A stretch of DNA of 64,000 bases from Persicaria tinctoria (lineage: Eukaryota > Streptophyta > Magnoliopsida > Caryophyllales > Polygonaceae): assembly GCA_037127255.1 (NCBI GenBank), contig JBANSL010000004.1, positions 86,014,627 to 86,078,626 on the forward strand, read 5' to 3'. The first letter of the stretch is position 1, and every line of letters begins with the position of its first letter. Shown piece after piece: positions 25,623 to 37,470 of the stretch. The notes beneath the pieces were generated by a model that saw only the letters and a list, made by a program, of their open reading frames with translations, was not told the origin of the DNA and ran no database searches. The position numbers were made by a program, and so were the translations under genes.

Positions 25623-26056
25623 TGGAACAAACCTTAACCGAAGCTCTCAGATGTCGCAATCAGATTAGGGTTTAGAAACAGAGGAAGGAGAGAGAACAAG
25701 AGGAAGTGATTTGAGAGGAAGGATGAGAAGAGAGAGAGAAAGAGTTGAGGGTGAGGGTTAGGGTTAGGGTTTGGTGGAAAAGGGGGAATTTAAAGTTTCA
25801 GGCGAAGGGAGGAGAAAGAGGGGAGGGGGAGGAAGAAAGGGTGCGTGAGATGAGTCATCATGGAGGACGCCATTGGTTGAAAACGCGAATGGGGTAAAAT
25901 TGCAAATTTGCAATTGAAGGGTGGTTTAAGAGTAGCTTCCTATCGGGGTTCACGTGCTTCTCACGTGCTATTCTAATTGAGGCGTTTTTGCCTTGGGAAG
26001 TAAAAGTGCGCTTGCCTGGATTGGACTTTTATTGGGCCAGTGATATTGGGCCGGCC
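25623..26056 (-). promoter_or_regulatory. UPF1 leader and promoter with telo-box and site II motifs
   Basis: Reading toward UPF1, two TGGGCC words (26047-26052 and 26033-26038, same strand as written) lie about 410-430 bases upstream of the ATG. AAACCCTAA telo-box sequence overlaps 25758-25772 inside the leader. Telo-box with site II is a combination known from plant genes for translation and ribosome proteins. A GA-rich leader (25680-25740) lies between. The promoter role is inferred. Confidence 0.6.
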
Positions 26057-26139
26057 GCTTCTTTTTTCTTTTGTGGGTATGTGTGGGTCAGTTTTATACT
26101 TTTATGTTGATTTTGATTTCATATTTAGGGTTAGTTGGG

Positions 26140-26500
26140 CGGTTATTCGAGCCGAACTAGCGGAGTATTGCTTGTTCCTATTCAGTTCATTTAAAATATC
26201 AACGAGTCTGAACTGAGTCTAAATTTTGTCCCGGGCTTAAAAATGTGGCTCTTTTATAAAATGAACGAGTTCGAGCCAAGCTTTTTTTGAGCTTTAAGCA
26301 GTTATATTTAGTCATTATACAGTAACTTAAATGAAGTTTTACAAATCCTATAAAATTCGAGCTATTCGAGTTTTATTCTAATGAGCCGAGTTTTTTAACG
26401 AGTTTAAAAATGTGCTCATACAGTCATACTCGGCTCATTTAGAAAATGAAAGAGCTCGAGCCGAGTTTTTATCGAGTGAGTATAAATCGAATTCGAGCTA
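26140..26500. repeat. Dispersed plant repeat fragment rich in GAGCTCGAGCCGAG words
   Basis: CGAGCCGAAC, CGAGTTCGAGCC and GAGCTCGAGCCGAG words recur in both halves with AT-rich spacers. This sequence style is common in plant intergenic repeats. It is non-coding, and no element ends were found. Confidence 0.4.
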
Positions 26501-27507
26501 ATCTTATTAACATAACACCCCTAATTTTACTAACATTTTAATTTAACTGGTATATTAGGAGTAAAATTTATTTACAAACTCGTCAAAAGTGGTAGTGGTA
26601 ATATGGTTTCGAGTTAACTGGTAGTATTGTGTATGTATCACGAACGGTGTTTGTGCTACCTAATGGTCGTACATGATCTAGTCTAATTAATTGTTACAAT
26701 CATACTCTTTAAGCTTTTATTTTTAAATTATAAAAATTAATTATAATAAGTGTGTTTTGGGGATAATTTTAAGATTGTGAGTACTAACTAATACTATAAC
26801 GTTACCCAATCTAATTGAAATGATTAAATGCTCATTTCTATATATGAGTACTACTGTACTAGTATAAACTAAGCTAATTGAAATCATGAGTTAGATGCTC
26901 ATTTTTAACAATAAAAATGGGGAAATAAGCACCCATAATGCCATAATTGCTGGTTTGTGGCACTTTGTGACTAGAGGGTAAAACTTTGGGCGCATGTGGT
27001 ATATATCTGCAAACTGTGTGAAACTTGTAGATTGAGGTAATCATGCAACAGGGAGACTTTTAGCAATAGTCAAAACGTGAAGCTTGCTCTTGAGAATTCG
27101 GCATTTGTGTTAAAAAATCAAAGTTATGACTCAGAGGTGAGAACTTGGAAAATTCCAAAATGCAAATTTACCAATCTAATTAATCAAGTAGTGCATCAAC
27201 ACCTAATTAACTTAACTAGTTTAGTTAACTTGGGATTGGGAATTCAATTCAAAACTCTCCATAGCCAAGCAATATATATAATGTTATCTCTTCACTTATC
27301 TAAAAGTTTTAAGAGGAGTTAAAGATATGCCATTTTGGTCTACCTTTCATACACAGATATTGAAATCTCCACCTTTTTTACTGATTGAAATATAATATTA
27401 ATTGTTACTATATATATCGGAGTATTGTCATTGTCAAACATGGACGTACAACTTTGAACATATGCAATGCAATCTGTGATCCCAATCTAACTCATTTTTT
27501 ATTTGCT
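26501..27507. other. Upstream region of the expansin-like gene
   Basis: AT-rich DNA without a credible frame. The short frame at 27077-27322 has no recognisable features. It presumably contains the promoter of the expansin-like gene. Confidence 0.4.
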
Positions 27508-27514
27508 TATAAAT
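27508..27514 (+). promoter_or_regulatory. Putative TATA box of the expansin-like gene
   Basis: TATAAAT lies 89 bases upstream of the ATG, a normal distance for a plant gene with a short leader. No other TATA word is as well placed. Confidence 0.4.
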
Positions 27515-27602
27515 TCTCTGAATTCGTTTGCATTTCCATTCACGTACAAACTGATTTCATCTTATTGTTTCCAAGAACACAAAACACTAGCGTCCCCCTA
27601 TA

Positions 27603-29204
27603 ATGGCATTTTCTTCACATTACGACATCATTTGCCTCACCGCGATACTTACATTGGTAAGTCTAGCTTCGAATTATGCGAAAGGTGTTCAGTCTCGGGC
27701 AACGTTCTACTCAACTCCGGACAACAATGGAGCCCAAAGTAAGTCACCGCAAATACGATACTCAATCGAAAATGAGCATGTTATAAAGCACATAATGGAT
27801 GATGTTTTTTTTTTTTGTTCTTGCAGATGGAGCATGTGGTTTTGGTTCATTCGGAGCCACTGTTAACGGTGGGGATGTATCGGCTGCATCAGACCTCTAC
27901 CGAGATGGTGTAGGCTGCGGCGCCTGTTACCAGGTGATCGATCACATCAACATAGAGATTGATCACAAATGTATGTTAATTGATTGATCTAACTTAATGC
28001 ATTTGGGTTAAATGACTAAGGTAAGGTGCACCAACAACAGCAGTTGCTCGGATAAAGGCGTGACCATAGTCATAACTGACAGTGGATCTAGTGATCACAC
28101 CGCCTTCATTCTTAGTAAGCACGCCTTTGTTAAGATGGCTCAAACCGCCGATGCAGCTCAATCCCTTTTGGCCCTTGGTGTGGTTGACATCGAATACCAG
28201 CGGTACATATCTGATTCATACTCTATATATACAGTAAAGAGTGACTATGGTTATCAAATGTTTGAACAAACAGGAGCAATTTACTTACGATACTTACATT
28301 CTTCAAAATGATCTAATGAATTATGAGTTCAATACATTTTGTTTAGCACAAAGACGAATATTCTTGCTCATTATCAGACAATTTATTCACAATCCTCATG
28401 TGGGGCCAATAGTTTTCATTTCCCATTTCATGGAAACCTAGTGAAACCCTTTTCGTTCCGCCTAGCACTATCCCTCTCTAGGGGTATTTTAGTGATAGGT
28501 CCTATAGAAACTAGACAATCTCAAATCCCTAGCGACAAACTATTTTCCTTTTTTTTTAGTTCAACTCGATCGGCTCAGCCGCTTCATATCTTTCTTTTAT
28601 TACGGTATTTCTGATTGATGATCTCGTTCATGAGGACTATATGAAAAGTGCTTGATGATGTGGATATTGATGGGATTTGATAATGATAGCGATCCTGCTA
28701 AGGAACGTATGTTGGATGCACTTAGATAACTTCATTGAGCTATAAATGATGCTATAACTATGTCATAATGTCGTTGCTCGACAGTGTCTCCTGCATCTAC
28801 CCGAACAAGAACATAACGTTCAAGATAGACCAGAGCAGCAGCAACCCTTCTTACCTTGCTTTTGCTATTTACTACCAGCAAGGAACCAAAGACATTACCG
28901 CCGTACAACTATGTGAGGTATATATCTAGTTATATTAATTCATCTATATGATATATCCAATATCTAATATAGTCAAATTGAATATGTTTGATCACAGATA
29001 GAAGGTTTCAACTGCAAGTTACTTGTTCGCGATCATGGAGCGGTTTGGGCGACTGCCTCTCCGCCCAAGGGGCCGTTGTCTATAAGGATGTTGACGAGCG
29101 ATGACGACGATGATTCGAACGACAAATGGATCGTCCCGGTGAACGACATTCCCGGTGATTGGGCACCGGGAGACTTGTATGACTCCGGAGTGCAAGTGAA
29201 TTAA
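27603..29204 (+). CDS. EXLB1: Expansin-like B protein, complete five-exon gene
   Basis: Exons 27603-27738, 27827-27933, 28021-28202, 28785-28917 and 28998-29204 join in frame (765 nt, 254 residues) with GT-AG borders. Residues 1-26 form a secretion signal. Next comes the N-terminal six-stranded barrel domain ([30 protein letters not shown]) and then the carbohydrate-binding CBM63 domain ([39 protein letters not shown]). The HFD catalytic-type motif of alpha- and beta-expansins is absent: the site reads SDHTAFILS. This is as expected for expansin-like proteins, whose wall-loosening activity is unproven. It is probably secreted to the cell wall. Intron 3 (582 nt) is long and holds a moderately GC-rich stretch (28440-28600) of unknown origin. 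Confidence 0.93.
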
Positions 29205-29659
29205 GAGGCCACATTGTATTATTGTGTATAATTTATAGCATTTGTTTTGTTCTTTGATGTATCAGAGTAAAACAATTGTTCGTTGATTTTTTTAACACCA
29301 TAATGACATGTGTACTATTATGAATTGTATTAATTTGCATTATGAGACCAAAAGTGTCCCATATCGGAAATTTGAACATAACAAGCCCTAGTATAGTAGT
29401 ATATGAGTCGGTGGGCCACTCGCTGATCTTGTGTGCTCGACTTGGGCGTGCATGATGCGTGTTCTATTTTATTGGTTTAGGTGTCTTTTAGTTACTTGGA
29501 GTCGTTTTTTTTATTGTTGATTGAAGATCCCTTGAAGATTGACATGTCTAGTTTACCACGGCAAGCTTAATAAATATTTTATATCATCTAAATCAGGGGA
29601 ATACAAGAAACAATCCATCATAGATTTGGAAAATCAACACAATGCCAAAAATAAATAAA
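29205..29659. other. 3' flank and unassigned repeat
   Basis: The expansin-like 3' UTR runs to about 29290. From 29350 a word GTCCCATATCGG followed by TGGGCC resembles a common plant dispersed repeat. No gene was seen. Confidence 0.35.
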
Positions 29660-29870
29660 TAAAATTCCTAGGGAGATTAGGCCTGAATTGGACGGCCTCC
29701 CAACGAAGTGTCGCTTAGCAACTAAGGGTATACTTATTCCCATGGAGTGTATTTTATGCGATTGCCCTCAAAAGATGCAGTTCACTTATTCATAAAATGT
29801 CAATTTGGAAAGAGCGCTAAGATACTAACATCGGCGTCCATTAGAGCATTACGAAACAACCACTCGGGGG
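29660..29870 (+). pseudogene. LINE zf-RVT (zinc-binding) fragment
   Basis: One frame reads LPTKCRLATKGILIPMECILC (about 29695-29760). The neighbouring frame continues SKDAVHLFIKCQFGKSAK (about 29770-29820). Together they give the L-P-T-K...C-x-x-C...HLF..C layout of the zf-RVT domain that follows reverse transcriptase in plant LINEs. The single frameshift and missing flanks make it dead. Confidence 0.65.
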
Positions 29871-29879
29871 ATTCAAACA

Positions 29880-32700
29880 TAGGTGATAGGCTAAAAACCT
29901 ACCCCACAAGTGTATGGGGTTCAGTTGTAGTATATCGAGTGTCGTATCCACAAGGACTATGTGGTATCGATTATCAATTCAAACTGATTTAACTAAGTCA
30001 AGAAAATAAAGGCGAAATGTTTGTATGGATGGAGAAAGTAACCAACTAATGAGAAACAACTATGCAAAAATAGGTATTAAACAATGGATACGAGGCAAAT
30101 CTAGGGTAAGGATCACCACAACGACGCTTTAGTAGATTAATATTGATATCCGTGTCACATTGTCTGAGTTTGCTAAAGGTAGATTGTCTAAGGTAATCGC
30201 AAATCTCCTTTCGGAATAAAAGCGAATGTGTCTAAATTGGTTAACAATCACCTTTCGGACTCAAGCAACCAATTTAGACCCTTTAAGTTCTTAGAATTCT
30301 AGATGATAATCATATCAACGTCGCCTTTCGGTATCGATCAATATCAAAATCATCTAAAATATCTGTGACAATCTATAAATCCTCAAGAAGCTTAATTTCA
30401 CTTTCGATCAACTAAACTTCAGGTTTAATCCTATGGTTCCGATGGATCCAATAGCTTTTCGGCCTAAATTCACCATCTAAATTCTAATTTAGGGTTTTAG
30501 TCTTTCGATTTCAAACCCTAAATCAGTTCTAACCAATTTTCATCAATTAGGGCTGGCGCAATAGGATTAAATCTAACAATGATCAGACAAACGAATATCA
30601 ATCTCAACACTACCAAATCATCGTTTGGATCACCCTAAACCTAGAACGGAGAAATTAGAAAAGCATAATAAAATAAACAATGAGCTAGATTATAGACAGA
30701 AATAGATCAAAGTTTAGAATAGAATGCAAACCGAAATTTCCGTCCTCGATCCAAGCGTATACCGTCAAAACAAAGAACAAAATCTAAACCTAAAGTCCCC
30801 GAAGCCTTGTACGGCTCCAACCCAAATTCTGAACTCCTCCCTTGTCCATTGTAAACACTCGGGAGTAGATATGTTTTATTTTTAGGAAATTACAAATTTG
30901 ACCCACAAACTTAAATAACTAAATTGCATCCCAACACCCAATTATAAATTAACTCCACAAAACAACTCCCACATTTAGCAACTTCCGCAATTGACAAGTT
31001 AGCTCCTCGGGTCCGATCCATTATGATTGCCGCTCCGCATTAAAGCTTGATTTTCCTCAATATTAGCCTCAAAATGCCTAAAACACATACAAACAAGGTG
31101 TAGACTCCGAAAATGCAAAATAAAATAAATAAAGTATAAAATATGATAAATATGCATGAAAATGACCTAAACTAATATGCAAATGTATGCCTAAAATATG
31201 ACTAAAATAGATGTTATCAAATCACCCCATGCTTGAACCTTGCTTGTCCTCAAGCAAGAACAAGTGTAAATATTCACAAGAAAGATTTCAGCTTATATCC
31301 AAGCAATGTGTTTGCCCACTTAGATCTAGACATTGGGTTCAAAACAAGAGTAAGCAAAACATGCAAGAGACAAGTCAAAACATCAATTCCAAGACCTCAC
31401 ATAGGACATTTTTGTGGAACACTCTCACTCATGTGTCTAAGGTATAAAAGTTTCGCTCTAGCTCAAATCTTGAAGACTCATCTACCATAAGCTTGAATTA
31501 GCGTCCTAACTCTCCACTACTTAGACTATGCACATAAACATAAAATCATGAGGTCTTTTCATAGGTTGTAATGGGACCAAGGTAAGAAACAAAAGGTATG
31601 GATTCTTTGGCCATGTGGTGCTAAAATCCGGGAAATAGAATTACTTCCTAAACTTCCACCACAATTCATCTTCTTTTTCAACACATACCAAATTTCTCAC
31701 AACAACCACATCACATAATCAAATAAGCTCAAGACTCACAACTTTTTATAACCCATTCCCTTTTTACAGAATATTCTCTAGTGATGAAGAAGATTTTTTT
31801 TTTTTTTTTTCTTTTCTTTTTTTTTTCTTTTTTTTCACCTTTTTTTTTTTCTTTCTTTCTTTTCTTCATCAAAAGAAACTTACAATTGAAGCACAAAATC
31901 CCCCACTCAATATATAATCACTCAAAGCCAAGTATTCTTTTTTGTCCACAAAACGACACATAAATCTATTTCATCCTAATTCCCGGATAGGTAAACGAGG
32001 CTAAAATAGGCTTAAGGATAATCTTGTGGAGCTACAAATTAATAGGCAAATAGACTCAACGGGCTTCAAGCAAAGGATATATGAATGGGTAGGAAGGGGA
32101 ATAACAGACTAACAAAAATTGCCTCAATCATGTTTATGTAATGCACACAAGTCATATATGTGACCTCGAGAGGTTCTAACGCAAGTTCTGAAGATAGAGA
32201 AATCAAGATGAGCAATTCACACACAAAAGAAAAGAGGACTCATGATTGTCAGTCCTAGGCTCATAAGCTCACAAGCTTTTGTCTCAGAATCTTAATCTCA
32301 ACAAATCTCAAGATGATTAGTTTTGAAAGAATTATAGCATAAACCCAAAAATCTAAATCATCACAAGCCTTTTAACATGCTTTAGAGGATATCATCAACC
32401 AATTTCAATCAAGGAAGTGACATGTTCTTCAAGAAGAGCAAGGAATTTTTATAGCAAGGGTTCATCCCAAGACATCTATCTGCAAATGCAATGCAATGCA
32501 TGAAATGCACATGGAAAAAAAAAAAAGCATATATGAAAAAAAAACAGAGTCACACAAGAAGTTCTCTACCCCATGCTTAAAATCTACTTTGTCCCCAAAG
32601 TAGAGAAATGAAGAGTAAGAGGTAGAGGAAACTTACCAAACAAATGAGGCACTTTGAGCAATTCTTCAAATTAGCTTAGGAGGGAACGATGGGGATCATG
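29880..32700. mobile_element. Non-coding LTR-retrotransposon-type sequence
   Basis: Contains words I associate with long plant LTRs: TATCGAGTGTCGTATCCAC (about 29934), repeated CCTTTCGG (30208, 30251, 30332 region), CCCCATGCTTGAACCTTG next to TGTCCTCAAGCAAG (about 31226-31260), and CCCCATGCTTAAAATC next to TTTGTCCCCAAAGTAG (about 32571-32605). There is no protein domain and I could not find a matched second copy, so it may be a solo or broken LTR of Ty3 type. A T-rich low-complexity run lies at 31790-31865. Confidence 0.45.
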
Positions 32701-32712
32701 AGCACAATTCAG

Positions 32713-32781
32713 CCATTGATATATATATACAGGAGTAGGCCTCTGAGATCCGTTAAGGACTCAGTTCTCCAAACACTTATA
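32713..32781 (+). repeat. Truncated 5' LTR of the copia element
   Basis: Matches the last part of the 3' LTR (from CCATTGATATATATA to ACACTTA) with a few substitutions. It lacks the TGTTAGC start, so the 5' edge of the element has been deleted. Confidence 0.85.
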
Positions 32782-32793
32782 TGGTATCAAGCT
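32782..32793 (+). other. Primer-binding site (initiator tRNA-Met type)
   Basis: TGGTATCAAGC directly follows the LTR. It differs by one missing base from TGGTATCAGAGC, the site used by most plant copia elements. Confidence 0.8.
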
Positions 32794-33175
32794 TTTGTAT
32801 GAAACCCTAATTTTGTTTCACATCTAACGATCCACTACGCCGCCGCAGCCCCAAGCCGCTGCCACCCCTTGCTGCCGCAACCCTAAGCCACCATCGCCGC
32901 TAGCCACCCCCTAGCCGCCGCCATCCGCCCCCTACTGCCGCAGCCCCAAGCCGCCGCCGCCGCTAGCCACCCCCTAACCGCCATCGCCGCCTCCCCATCC
33001 TGTCGCCGTCGCCGCCTCCTTGTTCCTTCTTTCTCCCTTCCGCCGCCCACACGCCCTGTCGCCGCACCCCTAGTCAGCCGTCGCCGCTAACCCTAGCCGC
33101 CGCACCCCTATTTAGCCGTCGCCGCTACCCCTAGCCGCCACCGTTGGCTCTTGCATCCTTGTCGCCGCCTCTCTC

Positions 33176-36100
33176 TTGCCCCAAGCCTTCGCCATGACCG
33201 ACACAATCAATTCCCCGCTGTCGCCTTTCCTGGTCGCTCCCAACATGTTATCCAGGGAGGACACCCGGCCTAGCCCTTCGCCGTACTGGCCTCAGCCCTG
33301 GGCCGGCTACCCGCTACCCTACCTGCAGCAACCCTACTGCTACCCGGTTCCCAACCCTCCACCGCAGGCGCTGTCTACAACACAACCAGCGGCGTCGTTG
33401 TCGCAACCCACGACCCCTTTGGGTCTTCAGCAACCGGACGGAAATTGGTATATGGATACTGGGGCCTCTTCTCACATGACGAACAATCCAAGTAACCTAC
33501 AAACTGTTTTTAATTCTAGCACTTTGCATTCGGTTTATGTCGGGAACGGAAATCGTATTCCAATTGTTGGTTCGGGCCCTGCTACCCTACCCACTGACTG
33601 TCCTTTGAAACTCAACAATGTGCTCCTTGCCCCTGCCATTGTCAAAAACCTTATCTCCGTTCGTCAATTCACCATCGATAATCACGTGGTGATTCAATTT
33701 GACCTGTTTGGTTTTCTTGTGACGGTTTTACGTACGGGCACCCCAGTAATGCGATGCAATAGCCCAGGAGACCTATACCCAGTAACCACCGGAGCCAGTC
33801 AGACACCTCTCGCCGCCCCCTCTGTCAACATCACCCTCCGTTCGAACGTCTGACATGCTCGTCTAGGCCACCCTGGCGATCATGTCCTGGACACTCTCCG
33901 TTCAAACCGTTTTATTTCTTGTCATAAGGCCTCCGCCGTTTGTTCTTCATGTCAAGCTACCAAGAGCAAAAGACTACCCTTTAGTCTCTCCCATTCCCAT
34001 ACATTTGCACCATTTGATATTATACATTGTGACTTGTGGACATCTCCTATTCCGAGTGCTAGTGGTTTTCGATACTATTTGGCTGTCCTTAATGATTTCA
34101 CCAATTTTGTTTAGGTTTTTCCCCTACGCCACAAATCGGAAACACAAAGTCATATTGTAAACTTTCACACATTCGTCCGCACTCAATTCAATTTGTATGT
34201 CAAGGCTATTCAGTGCGACATATGGGAGGCGAGTTTGACAACACTGTCGTCCGCTCCTTTTGTCAACAACAGGGGATAGCCCTCCGCTTCTCTTGTCCTC
34301 AAACCTCTCCACAAAATGGCAAAGCGGAACGCATCCTCCGCACCCTCAATGACAAAACTCGAACACTCCTACATCACGCCTCTCCCCCCCCCTCTCCTTT
34401 TGGGTTGAGGCACTTCACATGGCCACCTATCTCCACAATATACTTCCCTCCAAAGCAACTGACAACTCTAACCCAACCTTGGCACTCTACAAGCGCTTCC
34501 CTTCCTACGATCACATTAGAGTGTTTGGATGTCTCTATTTCCCCAACATGAGTGCCACCGCCCCTCACAAGTTATCCTCACGATCCACTAAATGTGTCTT
34601 CTTGGGCATCTCCCCACACCCTCCGCCCCCCTCTTCTTCCCCCCCCCCCCCCCCGCAGGCAGCCCCACTTAACCACCAACCTCCGCTTGCACCCCCCGCC
34701 CATTCCATGAAGACCCGGTCGCAGTCCAGGATCTTCAAACCTAACCCCAAATACAACCTTCTCACTCCGTCCCCCGACATATCTCCTCTCCCCAAATCAC
34801 CCCACAAGGCCTTACAGGACCCGAACTTGCAAGCCGCCATGATGGATGAGTTTAGTGCTCTTATTAAAAACGGCACATGGGACCTCGTTCCAAGGCCTCG
34901 GGACACTAATATCATTAACTGCATGTGGTTATTCAAGCATAAGTACAGGTCAGATGGAACTCTAGAGCGACACAAGGCTCGGCTAGTGGTCAACGGCAAG
35001 TCGCAGGAGGTTGGGGTTGACTGTGATGAGACTTTCAGCCCGGTCGTCAAACCGGCTACCATCCGCTCAGTTCTGAGCATCGCCCTTACTAAGGATTGGC
35101 CTATCCATCAACTTGACGTCAAGAATGCCTTCCTTCACGGCAACCTTCAGGAGACTGTATATATGCATCAACCGCCATACTTCTATGATCGCACCCGCCC
35201 ATCTCACGTTTGCCTTCTCCGGAAGTCTCTCTATGGGTTGAAACAGGCGCCTCGTGCCTGGTATCAGCGGTTCACCACGTATCTCACTAGCATTGGATTT
35301 TAGGGCAGTTAGTCTGATCACTCCCTTTTTGTGTTTCACTCAAGGTCTGACACCGCCTATCTTCTCCTGTACGTTGATGACATCGTGCTCACCGCTTCCT
35401 CTACATCGCTCCTGTCTAGGCTGATGGCCCTGCTGCGATCAGAGTTTGCCATGACTGATCTCGATTCCCTGAGCTACTTCCTTGGGGTCTCTGTATCACG
35501 CACTCCTACTACCCTGTTCCTTCATCAGCAGAAGTACACTATTGAGATCGTCGACAAAGCCGACATGACACCTTGCAAACCCGCCACCACCCCTGTCGAC
35601 TGCAAGTCCAAGCTCGACGCTCCCTCTAATCCTAAGGTTGAGGATCCTACAGCCTACCGCAGTCTGGCCGGTGCTCTCCAGTATTTGACATTCACCAGAC
35701 CGGACATTGCCTTCGCCGTGCAGCAGATCTGCTTATACATGCATGATCCCCGCGAGCACCATATTCAGGCGCTCAAGAGGATAATCCGATACATCAAGGG
35801 CACCTCTGACATGGGTTTACATCTCGCTCGCAGCAGGTTTGACTCCCTCACCACCTATTCTGACGCTGACTGGGCGGGTTGTCCTGAAACTCGGCGCTCC
35901 ACATCTGGTTTCGCAGTGTATCTGGGCGACAATATGGTATCGTGGTCCTCCAAGCGTCAGGCCACCATCTCCCGCTCGAGTGCCGAGGCTGAGTATCGTG
36001 GTGTTGCCAACGCCGTCCCCGAGACCTGCTGGCTCCGCAACCTTCTCTGAGAACTTCGGGTTCCCCTTCGATCGGCTACACTGGTCTACTGCGACAATGT

Positions 36101-36338
36101 CTCCGCTGTTTACCTGTCGTCGAACCCAGTTCAGCACCAGTGGACGAAGCATATCGAAATTGACATCCATTTCGTCAGAGAGAAGGTCGCCCTAGGCCAG
36201 GTCCGAGTTCTTCATGTCCCTTCCGCACATCAGTATGCAGACATTTTCACAAAAGGCTTACCTACTCATCTTTTTACTTCTTTTCGTTCCAGTCTTGCTA
36301 TTCGCTCACCTCTAGCTGCGACTGAGGGAGGATGTTAG
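33176..36338 (+). pseudogene. Copia pol polyprotein, broken
   Basis: Blocks in order: Pro-rich gag remnant; protease MDTGASSHM (about 33453); stop TGA 33851-33853; pre-integrase HARLGHPGDH; integrase CDLWTSPIPSASGFRYY (about 34029) with stop and frame changes to about 34420; LALYKRFPSYDHIRVFGCLYF; reverse transcriptase from GTWDLVPRP (34877) through HQLDVKNAFLHG and SLYGLKQAPRAWYQRF; two in-frame TAG (35301-35303, 35310-35312); YVDDI (about 35370); RNase H SDADWAGCPETRRSTSG; TGA 36048-36050; VYCDNVSAVYLSSNP; end near the polypurine tract. At least four stops and two frameshifts make it inactive. The sequence style resembles the Ale/Retrofit lineage, but this is inference. Confidence 0.9.
36320..36332 (+). 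other. Polypurine tract of the copia element
   Basis: GACTGAGGGAGGA directly precedes the TGTTAGC start of the 3' LTR. Confidence 0.8.
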
Positions 36339-36457
36339 CATTATATTATTTATACATGTATAGTTACCATTGTACCCTCAGAGTTTTCACCCATTGATAT
36401 ATATACAAGAGTAGGCTTATGAGATCCGTTAAGGACTCAGTTCTCCAAACACTTACA
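36333..36457 (+). repeat. 3' LTR of the copia element (125 bp)
   Basis: Starts TGTTAGC and ends CTTACA (TG...CA), directly after the polypurine tract. Its second half matches the 5' remnant. The length is short for a plant copia LTR. Confidence 0.8.
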
Positions 36458-36460
36458 ATA

Positions 36461-36622
36461 CTGAGGGTGATTCCTTGTTGTGATTACACAACCAAAGAGG
36501 TTTGAAAAAGTGTAGTCCTTCGAGGTATTCAAACGATCTCCAATTTAAGATTAGACCACGTCGATAGTGAGGGTGATTCCCTAGTTGTGATTAACGCAAC
36601 TTAAGAGGTTTAGAAAAGTGCC
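36461..36622. repeat. Two imperfect ~55-bp copies
   Basis: TGAGGGTGATTCC followed by GTTGTGATTA and AAGAGGTTT occurs at 36461-36515 and again at 36567-36622. This may be retrotransposon debris. Confidence 0.6.
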
Positions 36623-36845
36623 TAGAAAATTGAAATGATCATATCAGATACACTAAGATTGCTCAACGGATTCACATATATTTTCATATTTTCATTCAAC
36701 ATATTACAGACTTTGCTAACACTATGACAGATAAGGTCACACACTTTTATACTCCATATCAAACAACTATATCCTATCCAATCTACTGTTGTTAGACTTC
36801 GTTCGTCAGGACGCTCTCGAGTCTCGACAACGTCCACTCGTGCGT

Positions 36846-36925
36846 TGTGGGCTGGTTGTAAATAAAACTATAGGATGGAGAGCCCAGCTCGTCACGTGAG
36901 ACGTAGCCCAACTAATCCCGGCCCG
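36846..36925 (+). promoter_or_regulatory. Probable SUA promoter with TGGGCY-type words
   Basis: TGGGCT (36848), GCCCAG (36882) and GCCCAA (36905) and a GGCCCGGCCCG run lie 550-620 bases upstream of the SUA ATG. They precede a CT-rich leader start (about 36955). Site II-like words are common in constitutive plant promoters. The role is inferred. Confidence 0.4.
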
Positions 36926-37470
36926 GCCCGTTATTCACCGAGTGATTGTTTTTCTCTCTCTGCCCTAACTATCTGACTTCTGCTCGTACGTCTTCCTACA
37001 TTGTTCCAACTTCCAACTCCCTTATCTCGTCGTACTTCCCGGTCGCCGGAGAGGAACCGGAAGGTTTTCATCTGCACGATTACAACGAAATCGAGAAAAT
37101 CAAAGCTGAAATTGAGGCGTAAAGATCAGGAACACAATCGATCGAATCGACAGAGAAGGCGAGTTTCTCTTCGCCTCTACGCTTCGGTGTTTTCTTTATA
37201 GCTTAAATTGTGAAATTATCTCTTGAATTTAGGTCTTGACATCAGATCCATAACCTTGATCCTTCGACTGAAGTTGGCAAATTCCTGGAATTTATTGTCC
37301 TCTTGAGGCTTCTGATCAAGGGGGGAAGGGCGGTATCGTCGGAATTGGTTAAAGGGGTTTATCACGGCATAACCATATTTGTCTGTCTTTGTTGTTCATA
37401 CATTACAGGAAGAGTTTTTTGGAACGGTTCCTGCTTCTGAGAACGTCTCAAGGGCGTGTTGCGAGTCAAA

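Larger units (their letters stand above)
32713..36457 (+). mobile_element. Defective Ty1/copia retrotransposon
   Basis: A short direct repeat (about 67 bp, including GATCCGTTAAGGACTCAG) occurs at 32713-32781 and 36391-36457. A primer-binding site follows the first and a polypurine tract precedes the second. The order protease, integrase, reverse transcriptase, RNase H defines copia. The left LTR lacks its first ~57 bases and most of gag is missing. The only coding between primer site and protease is a Pro-rich string with no CCHC knuckle. Several stops and frameshifts interrupt pol. Confidence 0.9.

Noticed and set aside
25757..25772. Telomere-like GGGTTAGGGTTAGGGTTT
   Set aside because: Only two to three units, located in the leader of UPF1. 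Better explained as telo-box promoter sequence than as an interstitial telomere.
31781..31963. 60-codon frame of mostly Phe/Ser
   Set aside because: It is a translation of a T-rich low-complexity run.
35301..35312. Programmed stop readthrough in the copia pol
   Set aside because: Two TAG codons three codons apart, with other stops and frameshifts elsewhere in pol, point to simple decay.
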